Shown piece after piece: positions 34,199 through 45,541 of a stretch of DNA of 64,000 nt; the stretch's first letter is position 1; each line of letters begins with the position of its first letter. The DNA is taken from the NCBI GenBank assembly GCA_003996215.1, contig QJPP01000830.1, positions 124,001-188,000 of the forward strand, given 5' to 3'. The notes under the pieces were generated by a model. The model made no database searches. It was given only the letters and a program-made list of their open reading frames with translations, and had not been told where the DNA came from. This DNA comes from Jaltomata sinuosa (Eukaryota; Streptophyta; Magnoliopsida; Solanales; Solanaceae). The position numbers and the translations under genes are program-made.

Positions 34199-35684
34199 CT
34201 TGGGTCTGCTGGTATGGCATATAACTGGCTATATCTTCCATTGGGCTGAGCACCTGTATGACCATTGTTCCTACCCAGCTGAGCACTACCACGAGCACCC
34301 CTACCTCTCTGTGTACTATCTTTGGCTGGTGGCACTCCTGCTCTAAAAGGCTGAGTCACTATCAAAGGATTAACCATCCCACGCTGGGAGCACTCTTGAG
34401 AATAGTGACCAAACTTCCATAATGATAACAACCCTGAGAAGCCCCGCCATGCTAAGAAGTACCTACTGAACCAAAATAGCCACAAGGGCCCGAAGACCCA
34501 GAATGTGAACCTCACGCATACTAACTAGAGCTCTTACCACTATGCCCAGGCTGAATACCATTAGAAAGCTGAAGTGAGGGTGCATGGGCCTGCTAGGCTG
34601 AACATACTACTGTTTCTGACTTCTACCAAAAGAACCTCTACTATAAAACTAGGAACCACTATAGCTGCCCTGGTGATGAGACCTATTAACACTTCCCCCT
34701 TGGGCCTCACGATGGTACGTGCATGATCAACCACATCTAAAAAGGAATAGTCTGAAGATACCATACTCTCTGTAGCTAGGCAAAGCTGAAGTCTCAACCT
34801 TCTGACAAAGCAACACACCCTCTTGTGCTAGGTAGGAAGAATCATAGTGGCATGTGTGGATAGCTTGTAGAACCTCAACTCATACTCTGCCACAGTCATA
34901 GAACCCTGCTCCAACTTTAAGAAATCATCTCGAAGTCTCTCACGCTCGCTGTGAGGCATATACTTCCCCAAGAAAGCCTCAGAGAATGGTGCCCAAGTCA
35001 TAAAAGGGGACCCAAATGGTCTACTCTCTTAATAAGCTCTCCACCACTATCTAGCTATACTATCAAGCTGAAAAGAAGTGTAGTCTACCCTATGGGACTC
35101 CACTAGGCCAAGTTTATGCAACCTCTCTCGACAACAGGTAAGAAACTCGTGTGCATCCTCTCCTTGGGCGCCTATAGATCTCGGAGGTGCCAATTTGAGA
35201 AACTAACCTAACATTTTTTTTCTCCTTAAAAGTCATGACTGGTCAGGCTACCACTGGGGGAGAAACTGGCTGGATAAGTGTTACCTCGATATGGGGAGCC
35301 GCAGTCACAGGCTGCGCTCCTACACCCTTAATACCCTGGGCTGCTCCCTGAGCTGAAGTCTGAGGCATGCCTCCCAAGGCACTCAATAACTGAGTATAGC
35401 TGCTTGTAGTGCTAGTGGAACTGTAGGCCAGGTAGAGGCTGGGCTGGTCTCTTCCCCATTGACTTCTAAGGTGGTAGATCCTCTGGTGCTATCTCTGGAG
35501 CAAATTCAGGCCCCTGGTCATAGTCAAGCTCTGGTGACAGCTCTATAGCCTAGTGCCAAGGTAGTGTTATAGCTTGGGCCTGACCTCAACCTCGGGGTTG
35601 ACCTCTACCTCTGCCCTTAGTTGGGGCCCTAACTATCAGCGCGTGGTCCTTGCCTTCGACTGTGGTAGCCCTCGTCCTAACCAT
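34178..35684 (-). pseudogene. Gag of element T, broken
   Basis: Likely start ATG at 35684 (MVRTRATTVEGKDHALIVRAP, then GRGRGQPRG and a stop). Further down are fragments of the capsid core and, at 34818-34700, LRLQLCLATESMVSSDYSFLDVVDHARTI, which aligns with the gag motif of S2 (ATEHLVTVGMTFLQVVDHAWAI). The zinc-knuckle region near 34400 reads FGHYSQECSQRG, with His and one Cys of a CCHC knuckle. Many frames and stops. Confidence 0.75.
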
Positions 35685-35874
35685 CTGAGAAAGAATAAAA
35701 CAAACAATATTTAAAAGTTGATAGAAGTCAAGGATGCATGATAGATAATCAAAATATGAGATTTCATAAGAATGCCCTGTATCCTCCAGCAGATAGGATA
35801 CAAACATCATCGTACTGATCCGCGAGGCTCTATTAGACATTTTCCCTTGTACCAATGACACCGGTGAACCTAGA

Positions 35875-35886
35875 GCTCTGACACTA
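35875..35886 (-). other. Primer-binding site of T, decayed
   Basis: Minus-strand TAGTGTCAGAGC, two changes from TGGTATCAGAGC, three bases from the LTR end at 35890. Confidence 0.75.
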
Positions 35887-36862
35887 ATCTATCATGATTC
35901 AATTTCTCAGGTTGTGATTGCACCTACTATACCCCACTAGTAGGTAAGTCAAACCGTTAACCCAAACTAGTGAATAGCAGGCTAATGCGAGAACAAGGTA
36001 AAAATGAAAGAACAAAAACTCAAATAGAGATAATAAGCATAAGAAGGAATAATATAATAGAGAGGGAAAGATGCAAAGTATACAGAAAATATCCCAAGAC
36101 CTGGTGTCAGTCGATACAAAATCTACTACAACATAAGGTGTACTAGATAGATGTAAAATATACAAGGAAATCTCTGAATATACAACAGGGGACTAATCCC
36201 AAAATAGAAGGAGATAAATCAGCTCCGAATGCCAGAAGCTCACCTTGGATCTCCAAATTAGCAACTCAGCTCTAGGACAACGTCAACATCGATAACTTGG
36301 GCTATGGTATGCATCAGGTAAAATATGCAAAAGTGTAGCATGAGTACCAAAACACGCGGTACCCAGTAGGCATCGTAGGCCGACTGAGCTTAAATAAGAT
36401 AAAAGTATAAGATAGTGCAAATATACTAAATAGGTAAGAGAAGAGGGGTCAGAACATGAATAACAGGTCATAACTAGGTACCACGGGAGAAATAAAAAGC
36501 AGTTCAGTCAGAGAGGATAAAATAAGTAAAGTAGAGTGAAGTAAAGAGACCTAGCAATAAGCTAACCGAACCCCTATAAGTCCAGAAGGTACACACATTA
36601 ACAAGTAGTAACCCGAGCGGACCCTCATAAGCCCAACGAATGCAAACAATTAAAATCATCTAATACCAACCAGTCCTAAACCAGAAAGTGAACCCAATAA
36701 ATGCTTTAGGTATCTCGAGGAGATGATATATGCCAGTCTGTGCCCGAACTCCTAGATGTAGATTAGAAATAGCAAGCGATTGAACTCGAAATCATATTCT
36801 TATTTAATAAATATGCAAGACCCGAACTCAAACTGATTATCTATGTAGTAGAAGCATGGGTG

Positions 36863-37060
36863 GACTCGAATTGGATATGATATGACAAGTAAATTTGAAT
36901 ACCAAACTTGAATCGCATATAATATGATAAGTAAACATAAATGCCAAATTCAAACCAGATATAATGTGATAAGTAATCATGTATGCCAGACTCAAACCAG
37001 ACAAGATGAGAAAATATGAATACCAGACTCGAACTGAATTAGATAAGCAATTATGCGAGT
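36863..37060. repeat. About 42-bp tandem repeat in 5' LTR of T
   Basis: Five units, same order as 28876-29075, so the array was present before insertion. Confidence 0.8.
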
Positions 37061-38079
37061 CCAAACTTGAACAAGGACTAAATTAACCCATTTTCCTTCA
37101 AGAAAACCCAAATCATTTAGTTAGACCAAGTTTCCACTTTTTGTCGGAAACATCATTTTTAAGCCCTAATTTACCAACATGACTGAATTTAATCAAATAA
37201 TAACTTGGATAATAAGGTGGAGCTAAATCAATAACCATAATGATAACTAACCAGCCCAAGTGATAGAATTCCAAGATTCAATGGTAAGGGACAACACTGA
37301 ACTACAAGATATATAAAGAGAAAAGTGCTAAGCTAGATTCAACTCTCCAAGCCCCCACCTAAAGCAAGCAACTACCCGATACTTATGCTAAGGATCCCAA
37401 ATCCCAACTCTACACTAAATTGCCTAAACCGGCTACAAGGATTATAATTACCTAAATAATAGTATTCAGACCATAGAATCTCACCAACAATTAGCATAAT
37501 ACCATACATATACCTTAAATGAGCTAGTCTAGAAGTAGATAAGTCATAACCTACCTGGAAGCCAAACACCTCACACCCATTAATCCAAAGCTTTTCCTTT
37601 TTAGGAAGACTTTGATTGCTGCCACGCTATCATAATAGTAATCTATGTGTTAAAATACGAACAACAATACCCATTTGAAATTTTGCAATTTGGGCCAGAA
37701 ATTGGGTCCAAAATGACCCTTGGGGCCCACTTAATGAATTGAAAGACAAATTTCATTGAAATTCTCCCAACAAGCTGTGGGGCGCATGCCCTAAATTTGG
37801 GCAAAAATGAAAGAGAATTCGGACCTCGAATGGTCCAAAACATAACACTTTAATTAAAGTAGAAACATGCAAGTTTAGAACCTAATTTACGAAATGAAAT
37901 GCAGAGTTAATACTTGGATAAGTACTAGAACAAAGAAGGGGAGAGAATTACCTCAAAAGCACAACAAATTGGTAAGAGCTGGTGAAAATGCTTCTTAACC
38001 GAACTTACTTCTATGGAGGAAATGTTTAGGAATGAAGAGAAATGAAGAAGAACACTTTATTAAAAGTCCCAACGATTGC

Positions 38080-38330
38080 CGCACCTGCGAATAAAGGGGC
38101 ACATGCATGGCGCCACCACGACAGCCAAAGCACCATAGAAGCGGAGGTCAACAGTAACCTCCAACTCCGTAGGTGCAACCCAAGAGGCACAGGAGCAGGC
38201 TCGCAGAAGTGGCCAAGATTTGCAGGGGCGACGTCCTACTTTCGTCACCCAGCTCCATATGTGTGGCTGGTAATTGCAGGTACGGCCCAAGCACCACAAG
38301 GGTGCCCATACCAGTACCAACACAAAACTT
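38080..38330. repeat. GC-rich modular block, 5' LTR of T
   Basis: Same words as 30056-30232, plus an additional stretch (about 38180-38260: 'ggcacaggagcaggctcgcag', 'gcaggggcgacg') that is absent from the 3' LTR. Confidence 0.7.
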
Positions 38331-38818
38331 AACTCAACAAGACTCCAATCACATCCTCGAGATTCATCTGGAGTTCCACTATGCAAATAAATAATGCTAC
38401 CCTATCAAAAATAATATTCCAAACTCAACAAAATTGACAAAATTTTTAACAGAGGTTATTTCAGTGAAAAGTGCGTCCCACACAACCAATATTTAGTCAA
38501 AAGTAATCTGATAGCCTAAAATGAATTCGAAAGCCTCGGGACACAAATCAAAGGTCCCATTAGCCCAAAGTCAATATTTTGGAGCTAACAATACTGATGG
38601 AATTTCCATTCGAGCCTGTCTTCTCCAAATATTGACCAAAGTCAACTCTTTTAGGTTTAAGAGTTTTAAAGCAGGGAAATGGGCTTAAAACACCAATAAA
38701 CTATCTGGGAACAAAACCGTCAGTCTCGGTAAGTTATAAATGACTGTAGCCACAGTAGGAATGCTCAAAATATAGAAAATACATGAAAATAGAGAAAATA
38801 ACCTAGAGGGTCATTACA

Positions 38819-38823
38819 TACAT
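38819..38823. repeat. Target-site duplication of element T, right copy
   Basis: TACAT, identical to 27900-27904. Confidence 0.9.
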
Positions 38824-39033
38824 ATACATGAAAGGCAAGCACTATGACAATATAAAGTCACTATAGAGTCATGTTGGTACTGAAAAAAGATATGTGGCTT
38901 GAAAGAGAAGGTTGATGTTGGATATATAAAAATTGATTAGTTAAAGACAAATAAAAAGTACACAGTTCATATTGTATATAGTTGGGCCAGATGAACATAA
39001 CCCCAATAGCCATATTATAAAGGAGTCTGGAGC
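38824..39033 (+). pseudogene. LINE reverse transcriptase fragment, right half
   Basis: If T and one TACAT copy are ignored, the reading frame of 27633-27904 continues here with YMKGKHYDNIKSL and then a stop. Y-(Y/I)-x-K-G-K is typical at this place in plant LINE ORF2. Further similarity fades after about 38900; the end is set by the LTR-like start at 39034. Confidence 0.65.
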
Positions 39034-40035
39034 TGTAACACTTCGTAAATTTTGATTAGGATTTGAACTTATTTTATACTTGTGGTTAGATAAGAAATTT
39101 GAAAATGTAAGTTTTGGGGTGAATTTCATGTCCTTCTTAAAGGTATTTGAGTCTAGGCTCCAATGCTTAGGACTGTTCGTTAATTTGAGCTCTCTACAAA
39201 AAAAATTATACGTTTAACTAAAGTCAGGCAAATATTTTTTGCAAGTGTTCAACACGGCAGATGGTGTGATGCACCTTCTATAGCACCAAATATTTGGTGC
39301 TTATAAATACGACCTTAGGTCAAGATTTTCATCTCACTATATTTTGGATGATTGTTTGGAGATTAAACACCTTAAGACTTCTCTCAAACATCTAAGGCGA
39401 GTTTTCACTCAATCCCCTTGATTATAACGTTGATTTTACCATGAATTAATGCATAAATTCTTATCCTAGGACTTTGATTTGAGATCATTGAAGGAGGATT
39501 TCTTGGGGATTATTCATGAGGTAAGTCCCTATTTAATTACAACAATAAGAGGGGTAATTAGGTTTTATGTAGCCTATGGAAAGGCATCATAATCGTTGGG
39601 TGATTGTCAAATCGTTAGAACATGAATTTTGTTCTACTACTCTAGATTGTTATTTATGAAGGGTACAAAATTTATAGAATTCGATTAAAGTTCTAAAATT
39701 TGTTATTACTATTGATTGTAGAGCACTTTAGCATGATCTGAGGTATATCTATTTTTGAAAATCTTCTTCTCATGTATGTCTATTTTCGATATTTTTTTAC
39801 AATGTTTGAATAAGGCTTTATGCGCATATGTGACAAGCTCTCATTGAGCCCTTGTAATTTAATTTAGTACTATAATATATGTACATAAAATTACTTTACC
39901 CTAGGACTGAGATTGTTGAACTTGATTTTCACCATGTTGATCTTTAAAATGTGATTTGCTCCATGAATGAGCCAATGAATTGAAACATAATTTGATGACT
40001 TTAAACATGATTTCTAAACTAGAGAATGACTTGAT
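39034..40035 (+). mobile_element. LTR fragment H
   Basis: It starts TGTAACACTTCG and has TATAAATA at 39302-39309. A leader with 'gaggtaagtccctatttaattac' and a U5-like stretch follow. The end is uncertain, since no terminal CA or PBS is recognisable. It resembles B and G LTRs in overall layout, not in exact sequence. Confidence 0.5.
39302..39309 (+). promoter_or_regulatory. TATA box in LTR H
   Basis: TATAAATA about 270 bases inside the LTR start. Confidence 0.45.
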
Positions 40036-41675
40036 GTACCTCTATTAATGGAAAGATGCCTTTGAAAGATGTTCTTCGAATTATATCACGATTAATGATA
40101 CAGATGAAGTGTCAAAATTTCTATTTCAAGCTAACATTATGTCAATTATGGAAAAATATGAGATACAATGTATTTCGTTAAATTTTTGTGATGAAGTGAA
40201 TTTATTTCTTCTTAGGTTACTAGGAACACTAAAAATGTGATTGATGATGAATGTCTCTTTGTAAGTGAATTTGATTATAATAAGTTATAATCTTGTAAGA
40301 ATATGAATATACTTTGTGGTAATACTCTTTAAATGAAGCATGGAAAGTGTGATGATATTCTTTTTAGCGTAAAAGTTTATCAAATTTTAAAATATTTGAC
40401 AATCTTTTAGTTGGTGAATTATTCAAGAGAGTTTGAAAGGTGATCTTTGTATTAATAATGTGATTCATTCTTTGAGTTTTTTTTTATCTTGATTGTGTAA
40501 TTCACATTGATCATAATTTAATAATTGAGTTTAAAAGTGTAAACATTATTGATGAAGTCCAATCGAATTTATTATTTATTGACTTGTATGCACTTGATGA
40601 AATCAATGATCTAAAATTTAAAGAGTGCATGACTTGTGAAAATAATTCTTGTGGGCTTACTTGAGGGTACTACTTGTTTGAATGCTAGAAAGCCAACTCA
40701 CAAAATATTTGTTGAAAGCATCTTGTGTTGAAAAGTCCTCTAAAAATGAAGAACGTCCTTTAAAAAAATTAGGGAGACACTAGTGATAGTAGTAGTAAAT
40801 TAATAGATTCTAGTTTTTGTGTCAATTTATTTTCTTACTCTAATCTTACTTTTGAGGATATACTTTGAGTAGAATTTTTGAATGCTTCTAGAAAAAAATA
40901 TATACATGATCTATTTGTAGAATTGTCAAATATCTATGGGCGTAAATGTGATAATCCTTATTTTGACAAGTTTACTAACTTTGTCGACTTATTTGTGAAA
41001 CCCCATCACAAAAGAATTTTTGAAGAGCTAAGATATGTTGGAGCATCTTCTTGTGCTGCAAAAAGATTTGAGGGATCATTATCTTCTAAACTTAAGAATG
41101 ATTTATTTGAATGACTAGTGCTTATTTTTGGAATTTCTTACACCATGAAGGTAATTTTTTATGCCTTTAACCTTTATAGTAGCAATATTATTATAATTAC
41201 TGAAAATTCTTTAATGTTGCAATTTGATTCATGTTGTGAGTTGCTAAGTGAAAAATTTAAGATAGTTTTGAGATCGGTATTTGTGTTTAATCTCGGTAAT
41301 TCATACTTTCTTTTAAAGGTTGTGAATGATATTTCTAGTTCTTTAATCTTGTGATTAGAAGAGTATAATAAAATTTTGAATTGAGGAAGTACTTCATCCA
41401 AGTTGTTGAAGAAATTAGTTTTGACTTGAAAGTTTTAATATTTAGAATTATTGATTTCCTTGACCCATTTTATGATTGTGGTATACTTTTGAGTCAAGTT
41501 CTTGATACTTTGTCTTCAATATTGATTTTTATGAGATTTCATGATTGTTGGCTCTATCATAAAAGTATGCATTTTTTGGAGTGGTATGTAACTTATTTGT
41601 AAGCTCATTTTTTGGCTTGGATACTAATTCCCTTATATGTTTTGCAAGGTTCAAATTTAAGGTTGAAATTTTTTT
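40036..41675 (+). pseudogene. Decayed interior of gypsy-like element I
   Basis: AT-rich and full of stops. The longest open part, 40878-41114 (78 codons: KKYIHDLFVELSNIYG, then KPHHKRIFEELRYVG), is not a family I recognise. Just before the PPT, 41650-41695 can be read GSNLRLKFF-stop-EEENDAS, similar to the conserved end of some Ty3/gypsy polyproteins (D-x-R-T-N-P-F-x-E-G-x-x-D-A-S, from memory). That, the PPT and the LTR favour a gypsy interior, but no catalytic motif is left. Confidence 0.4.
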
Positions 41676-41688
41676 AAGAAGAGGAGAA
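41676..41688 (+). other. Polypurine tract of element I
   Basis: AAGAAGAGGAGAA, all purine, directly followed by the LTR start TGATGCAAG. Confidence 0.7.
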
Positions 41689-42323
41689 TGATGCAAGTCT
41701 TGAAAGTACTCATTGCATAAAAAGATTTCTACGTAATATAAAGAGCTTTGAGAGTCTCAAGAGAGTATAAAAATCAAGAACCAATACAAGAAAAGATTAA
41801 TATTATGTTAGGATCCTTTTGATCATAGTATAATGTATATGTTATTAAGGATATTTTTGTATAAATAGAATTGATGGATATTATTGGCTTAGACAACATG
41901 GATGAATGAACACTCTTGGTGAGTTTTTTGGGTTTTATCCCTTTATATCTATATTGAATTTTCTCTTAAATATCACTTGGTGAGATTATTCATGTATATA
42001 TTCAATTATCCTGTCCTTTGAATTCAATCTTGTAGTTGTTTGTCTAAATTAGAGGAATACAAATTTATATTTGTTGAACTCTAATTTACTTTAATTGTAA
42101 AATCATTCTTTATTTATTCTATATCCACCGTATTTCTTAGTTATATCTTAAATCTCATTATCTTGTAATTCATTTTACATCAATGAACTCCCAAAATATT
42201 TAATTTTGAGGTGTGAAGGGATGTGTTTAGCATCTCTTCCTTGAGATATAAAAATTTGAGACTTTATTAGATCCCAATTATTCAATCTTAGAGTATGAAG
42301 AGATATGTATAACATCCCCTTCT
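41689..42323 (+). mobile_element. Short LTR I (3' LTR of gypsy-like element)
   Basis: Starts TGATGCAAGTC; TATAAATA at 41860-41867; U5-like text with 'tgtagttgtttgtctaaatt' after 42030. It is cut by the terminus of the next LTR at 42324. About 635 bases, the shortest LTR type in the window. Confidence 0.6.
41860..41867 (+). promoter_or_regulatory. TATA box in LTR I
   Basis: TATAAATA, 171 bases inside the LTR start. Confidence 0.5.
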
Positions 42324-43400
42324 TGTCACAATCCAAAATATAGGGTCATTATTGCACCTATAACCCCTCGATAGGTAAGCAACATAAATACAGGAAACAT
42401 CAATTTAATGTAGAAATAACTAAATAGTAGCATAAATAGTCTTAAAAATATGAATCTTTCATAAATAAATCAAGAATATGAAAATGAAACCATTCGAAGA
42501 ATCATGTCCACTTGTACGAGAGCTTACTAAATGAAATAAAATATCTAATACACCACGCTGTCTAGGATAACAAAAGACAAAAATAAAGATAAAAGAAATT
42601 AGGTCAAGTCTCCGATTGCAAGGACCTCACCACATCTTTGGATCAAAGACAACCATAAATGATTCAGGATTGGCATGGAGATAGTATCAAGATCTGCATC
42701 AGAAAAGATACAACAGAGTAGTATGAGTACAAAACTATGTGTACTCAGTAAATATCATAGGCCAATCGAGCAAGAGTAATAACTATATCGCATAAAAAAT
42801 ATTAATAACCCTGCACCAAGAAAAGTCTCAGTAGTTCAATCCATACAATAATAAGAAATAACACAAGCAAGTAATAATATGAGAAGCAATGTAATGACCG
42901 ATGATCATACTAGTATAAACCTTCTTCACAGTGGCATGCTATGAGGTGGAACCCATAGAGAACTTGTGAGGTCCATATCCCCTTCTCAAAACTATTTTTT
43001 GTAAAGCAAACATCAATACTTTCCTCAATATCATCTACCAGACTCAAACTAGGAAAAAACTTAGTATAAACTCACCTTAACTTGAACTAGGGAAAAAATA
43101 AGTGTAAGTCTTCCTGGATCAAACTGAGACTAAAATTAGTAATTTTCTCAAAAATATCATTTTCATAGTTCCATTTACATGATCTATGAGAATGAATGAG
43201 TTTGCATAATCACAATAAATAAATCAAATTTCAAATACAAGTAGTATATATAAATGCCCTCATAATCATAATATCTATAGGCTACAAGCCCTAACAATGA
43301 TAAATTTACTCAACAACCATGCCTTTAGATCATATTTCATCATTTTAAGCAAATTGCTTTTGATATGATGTCCATCTTGGAAAAAATAATGAAATTCCCT
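42324..43400 (-). mobile_element. Tekay-like LTR fragment, R-U5 side
   Basis: Starts TGTCACAATCC, then 'ggtcattattgcacctata', matching the minus LTR end of T (27905, 35890). 'gatctgcatcagaaaagatac', 'agtatgagta' and 'gtactcagtaaatatcataggcc' match the region at 270-350 and 28320-28400. The LTR start is not reached; the high boundary is approximate. Confidence 0.65.
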
Positions 43401-43842
43401 ATTTGTTTAGAATGTTTAAATTAATATATACTTTTGGGGTAAGATGAAGAATATTTAATATGTTAAAAGAATGTGTTATGAGATACTCAAATTGGTCGTA
43501 TATTAAGTTTTAAAGTCAAGCAAGTTGTAAAATAAAATTTGACAAAAGTTATTGCAAATTACTTTCATAAATTGTTTGAAATTTGAGTCAGATGTATTAG
43601 AGCTTTTCTCTCAATCTACTTTGAGTTAAGGGTGATCCACCCACCAAATCAAAGGTCTATGAGTCTAATTTCCATTGCATTAAATCATTCACCTATAAAG
43701 CTTCAGAATAGAGAGATTTTTGTATTTTCACGAGACTACACAAGTAGGTAGCTGAGGTGGGCCCTAGAGGCTTATAAAATCTCATCTTCTTCATTATGTA
43801 TTCATTATACTTCATTCCAAAATTAGGAAATCTGAGCATAAA
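43401..43842 (+). mobile_element. U3 fragment of a G-like LTR
   Basis: 'ccaccaaatcaaaggtcta' and 'gagtctaatttcc' parallel 44113-44145 in LTR G. TATAAAA lies at 43773-43779. It ends where LTR G starts. Confidence 0.45.
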
Positions 43843-44625
43843 TGTAACATCTTAAACTTTTGGGCTAAGATTTGAATTATTCTACGTATGAAGTTTGACC
43901 CAAACCTGATGAATTTTTATTGTACCTAGGTGTAAAGGTCAATTCTTAAGTGTCTGCAGTGTATTTGATATGAATTAAGGTCATAAGAAACCCATAGTAC
44001 AAAGTTGAGTTGAAATCTTCTCTACCCATTAAGTTTTCATATAAGTTTTTACTAGGGTCAACTTCAAAAAATTATATATCCTAGAATATCAAGAGTTACG
44101 TGGCCCAATACCTACCAAATTAAAGATCTTTGAGTCTAATTTTTAGGACCATTAACCTCTCATTAATCTGACTTCTGAATAAACATTTATACATATTTTA
44201 CTGAGGGGTAGTCTGGACAAATGGTCTACTGCCCAAAATGCCTGGTGTGGCGCCCCAGGTGATGCCCCAAGCCTTATTGGCAGTGGAGTGTAGGACTTTT
44301 GAATACTCATTATAGATACTTTAAAACTCTTTTTTTTAGAAAATAAAAACACTCAAAAACTATCGTATTGCTCCTCCCTTCTCTCCCCAAACTCACAAAA
44401 GTGTTTTAAGAGCTCAAGCAAGGGAATCCACAAGTTCTTCTTCTTCAAGGTATATAAGGCTACTTTTAGTGCGGAAAACTTGTTTTTCCCATGCCCTATG
44501 ATTCAAAGGTTTGTTTTTAGTAGATTCAAGTAAGGATTTTACCCCAAGTCCTTAACTCGATATTACTATAATTTAGCTGTGAGGAAACATTGAATTCCAT
44601 GAAATTATGTTCATTCCTTAACCAC
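43843..44625 (+). mobile_element. LTR G, left part
   Basis: Starts TGTAACATC. 'ttttcatataagtttttactagggtcaacttc' and 'accaaattaaagatctttgag' match, in reverse, LTR B at 24330-24420, so G belongs to the B family. A small GC block lies at 44242-44290 ('gtggcgccccaggtgatgcccc'). It is interrupted by S1 after ACCAC. Confidence 0.7.
44621..44625. repeat. Target-site duplication of S1, left copy
   Basis: ACCAC; the right copy ACCAT at 48272-48276 has one mismatch, a C-to-T change. Confidence 0.6.
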
Positions 44626-45314
44626 TGTGATGACCCTTTTGGTCATCTTCGCATTTACGCATGCATTGTACTATTAGAGCTTTCCTATAATGGTCCTAAG
44701 TCATCTATGGCTTGATGGGACTGGTAGTTTGGTGCCCTGGTCATTCATTTGGTTGTTTTTTGCCGTTTTCCTGTCTTAGAGCCTTAACTTAGAATATCAT
44801 TAACTTTAGTCAACATTCTTAGCTAACGTGCTCAGAATTGAATTCTGACAGTTTTGTTAGCTCCGGTGAGTTGAGTTTGGTCTAGTTGGACCTTTAGTTG
44901 AGGCCTGAGAACTTTCAGTGTGGGTTTTGTGTAGCTGTCTCTATTTTCAGGCCATTTAGAGTTGAAAGTGTAACTTTGGTCAGCTTTCGATGATCGGAGC
45001 ATCAAATTCAAAATCCAATGATTCCATCAACTCCAGAATGTTGAGTTTGGGTTAGGTAGGTGATTGGTTCAGAACCTGGGTGTCCCGGGCTCATTCCGCA
45101 TGTTCGGTTGCTTGTTGGTCAGTGTTGACTTGGGTCAACATTTCTCTGTAACAACCTCGTCTAGAAGTTTTGTTGATTTTGTTAAGTCTGGAATGTCGTT
45201 TCCACTCTGTTAGCATTATTGGTTTTGAATACCAGTTTTTGATTGTGCTCAGAATTCCCCGTAGAGTTTTGAAAAATTACAAATTTTACTATTGTAGGTG
45301 CAGGATAAAAGCCT

Positions 45315-45530
45315 TAATCGCGATCGCGGGACGACTCCCTCGCGATCGCGATAAAGCACCTGGTCGCTTTTTCTTCTCTATCGCGTAATCGACTATCACA
45401 ATCGCGATGAAGCTTCTCCCTCTTTGTTCTTTGTGATTGCGTGGCTAGTCCTCCTGATCGCGATGGTCTAGTAAGCGTGGTCCTCACGACCGCAAGGGGT
45501 CCCTTTGCGATCACGATGAAGGACCCCTGG
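45315..45530. repeat. GC-rich palindromic block in S1
   Basis: About seven copies of a word based on the perfect palindrome TCGCGATCGCGA, several decayed by C-to-T or G-to-A. It directly precedes the TATA box. Confidence 0.8.
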
Positions 45531-45534
45531 GCAC

Positions 45535-45541
45535 TATATAA
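45535..45541 (+). promoter_or_regulatory. TATA box in S1
   Basis: TATATAA immediately after the GC block. S2 has the equivalent at 49679-49685. Confidence 0.55.

Larger units (their letters stand above)
27905..38818 (-). mobile_element. Tekay/Del-type Ty3/gypsy element T, structurally complete
   Basis: Minus-oriented, 10914 bases. 5' LTR 35890-38818, PBS, gag, protease, RT, RNase H, integrase and chromodomain-like end, then 3' LTR 27905-30726. TACAT is duplicated on both sides. The coding part is broken in many places and the LTRs differ by numerous substitutions and indels, so insertion is not recent. Confidence 0.95.
35890..38818 (-). repeat. 5' LTR of element T
   Basis: Minus-strand start TGTAATGACCCTC at 38818, end at TATCATG (35890). 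Length 2929, colinear with the 3' LTR. It is about 107 bases longer, partly from extra GC modules. Confidence 0.92.

Noticed and set aside
45315..45530. GCGATCGC octamers, like the HIP1 motif of cyanobacteria
   Set aside because: The words sit inside a plant LTR and decay by CpG changes; the similarity to HIP1 is coincidental. Contamination is excluded by the S1/S2 alignment on both sides.
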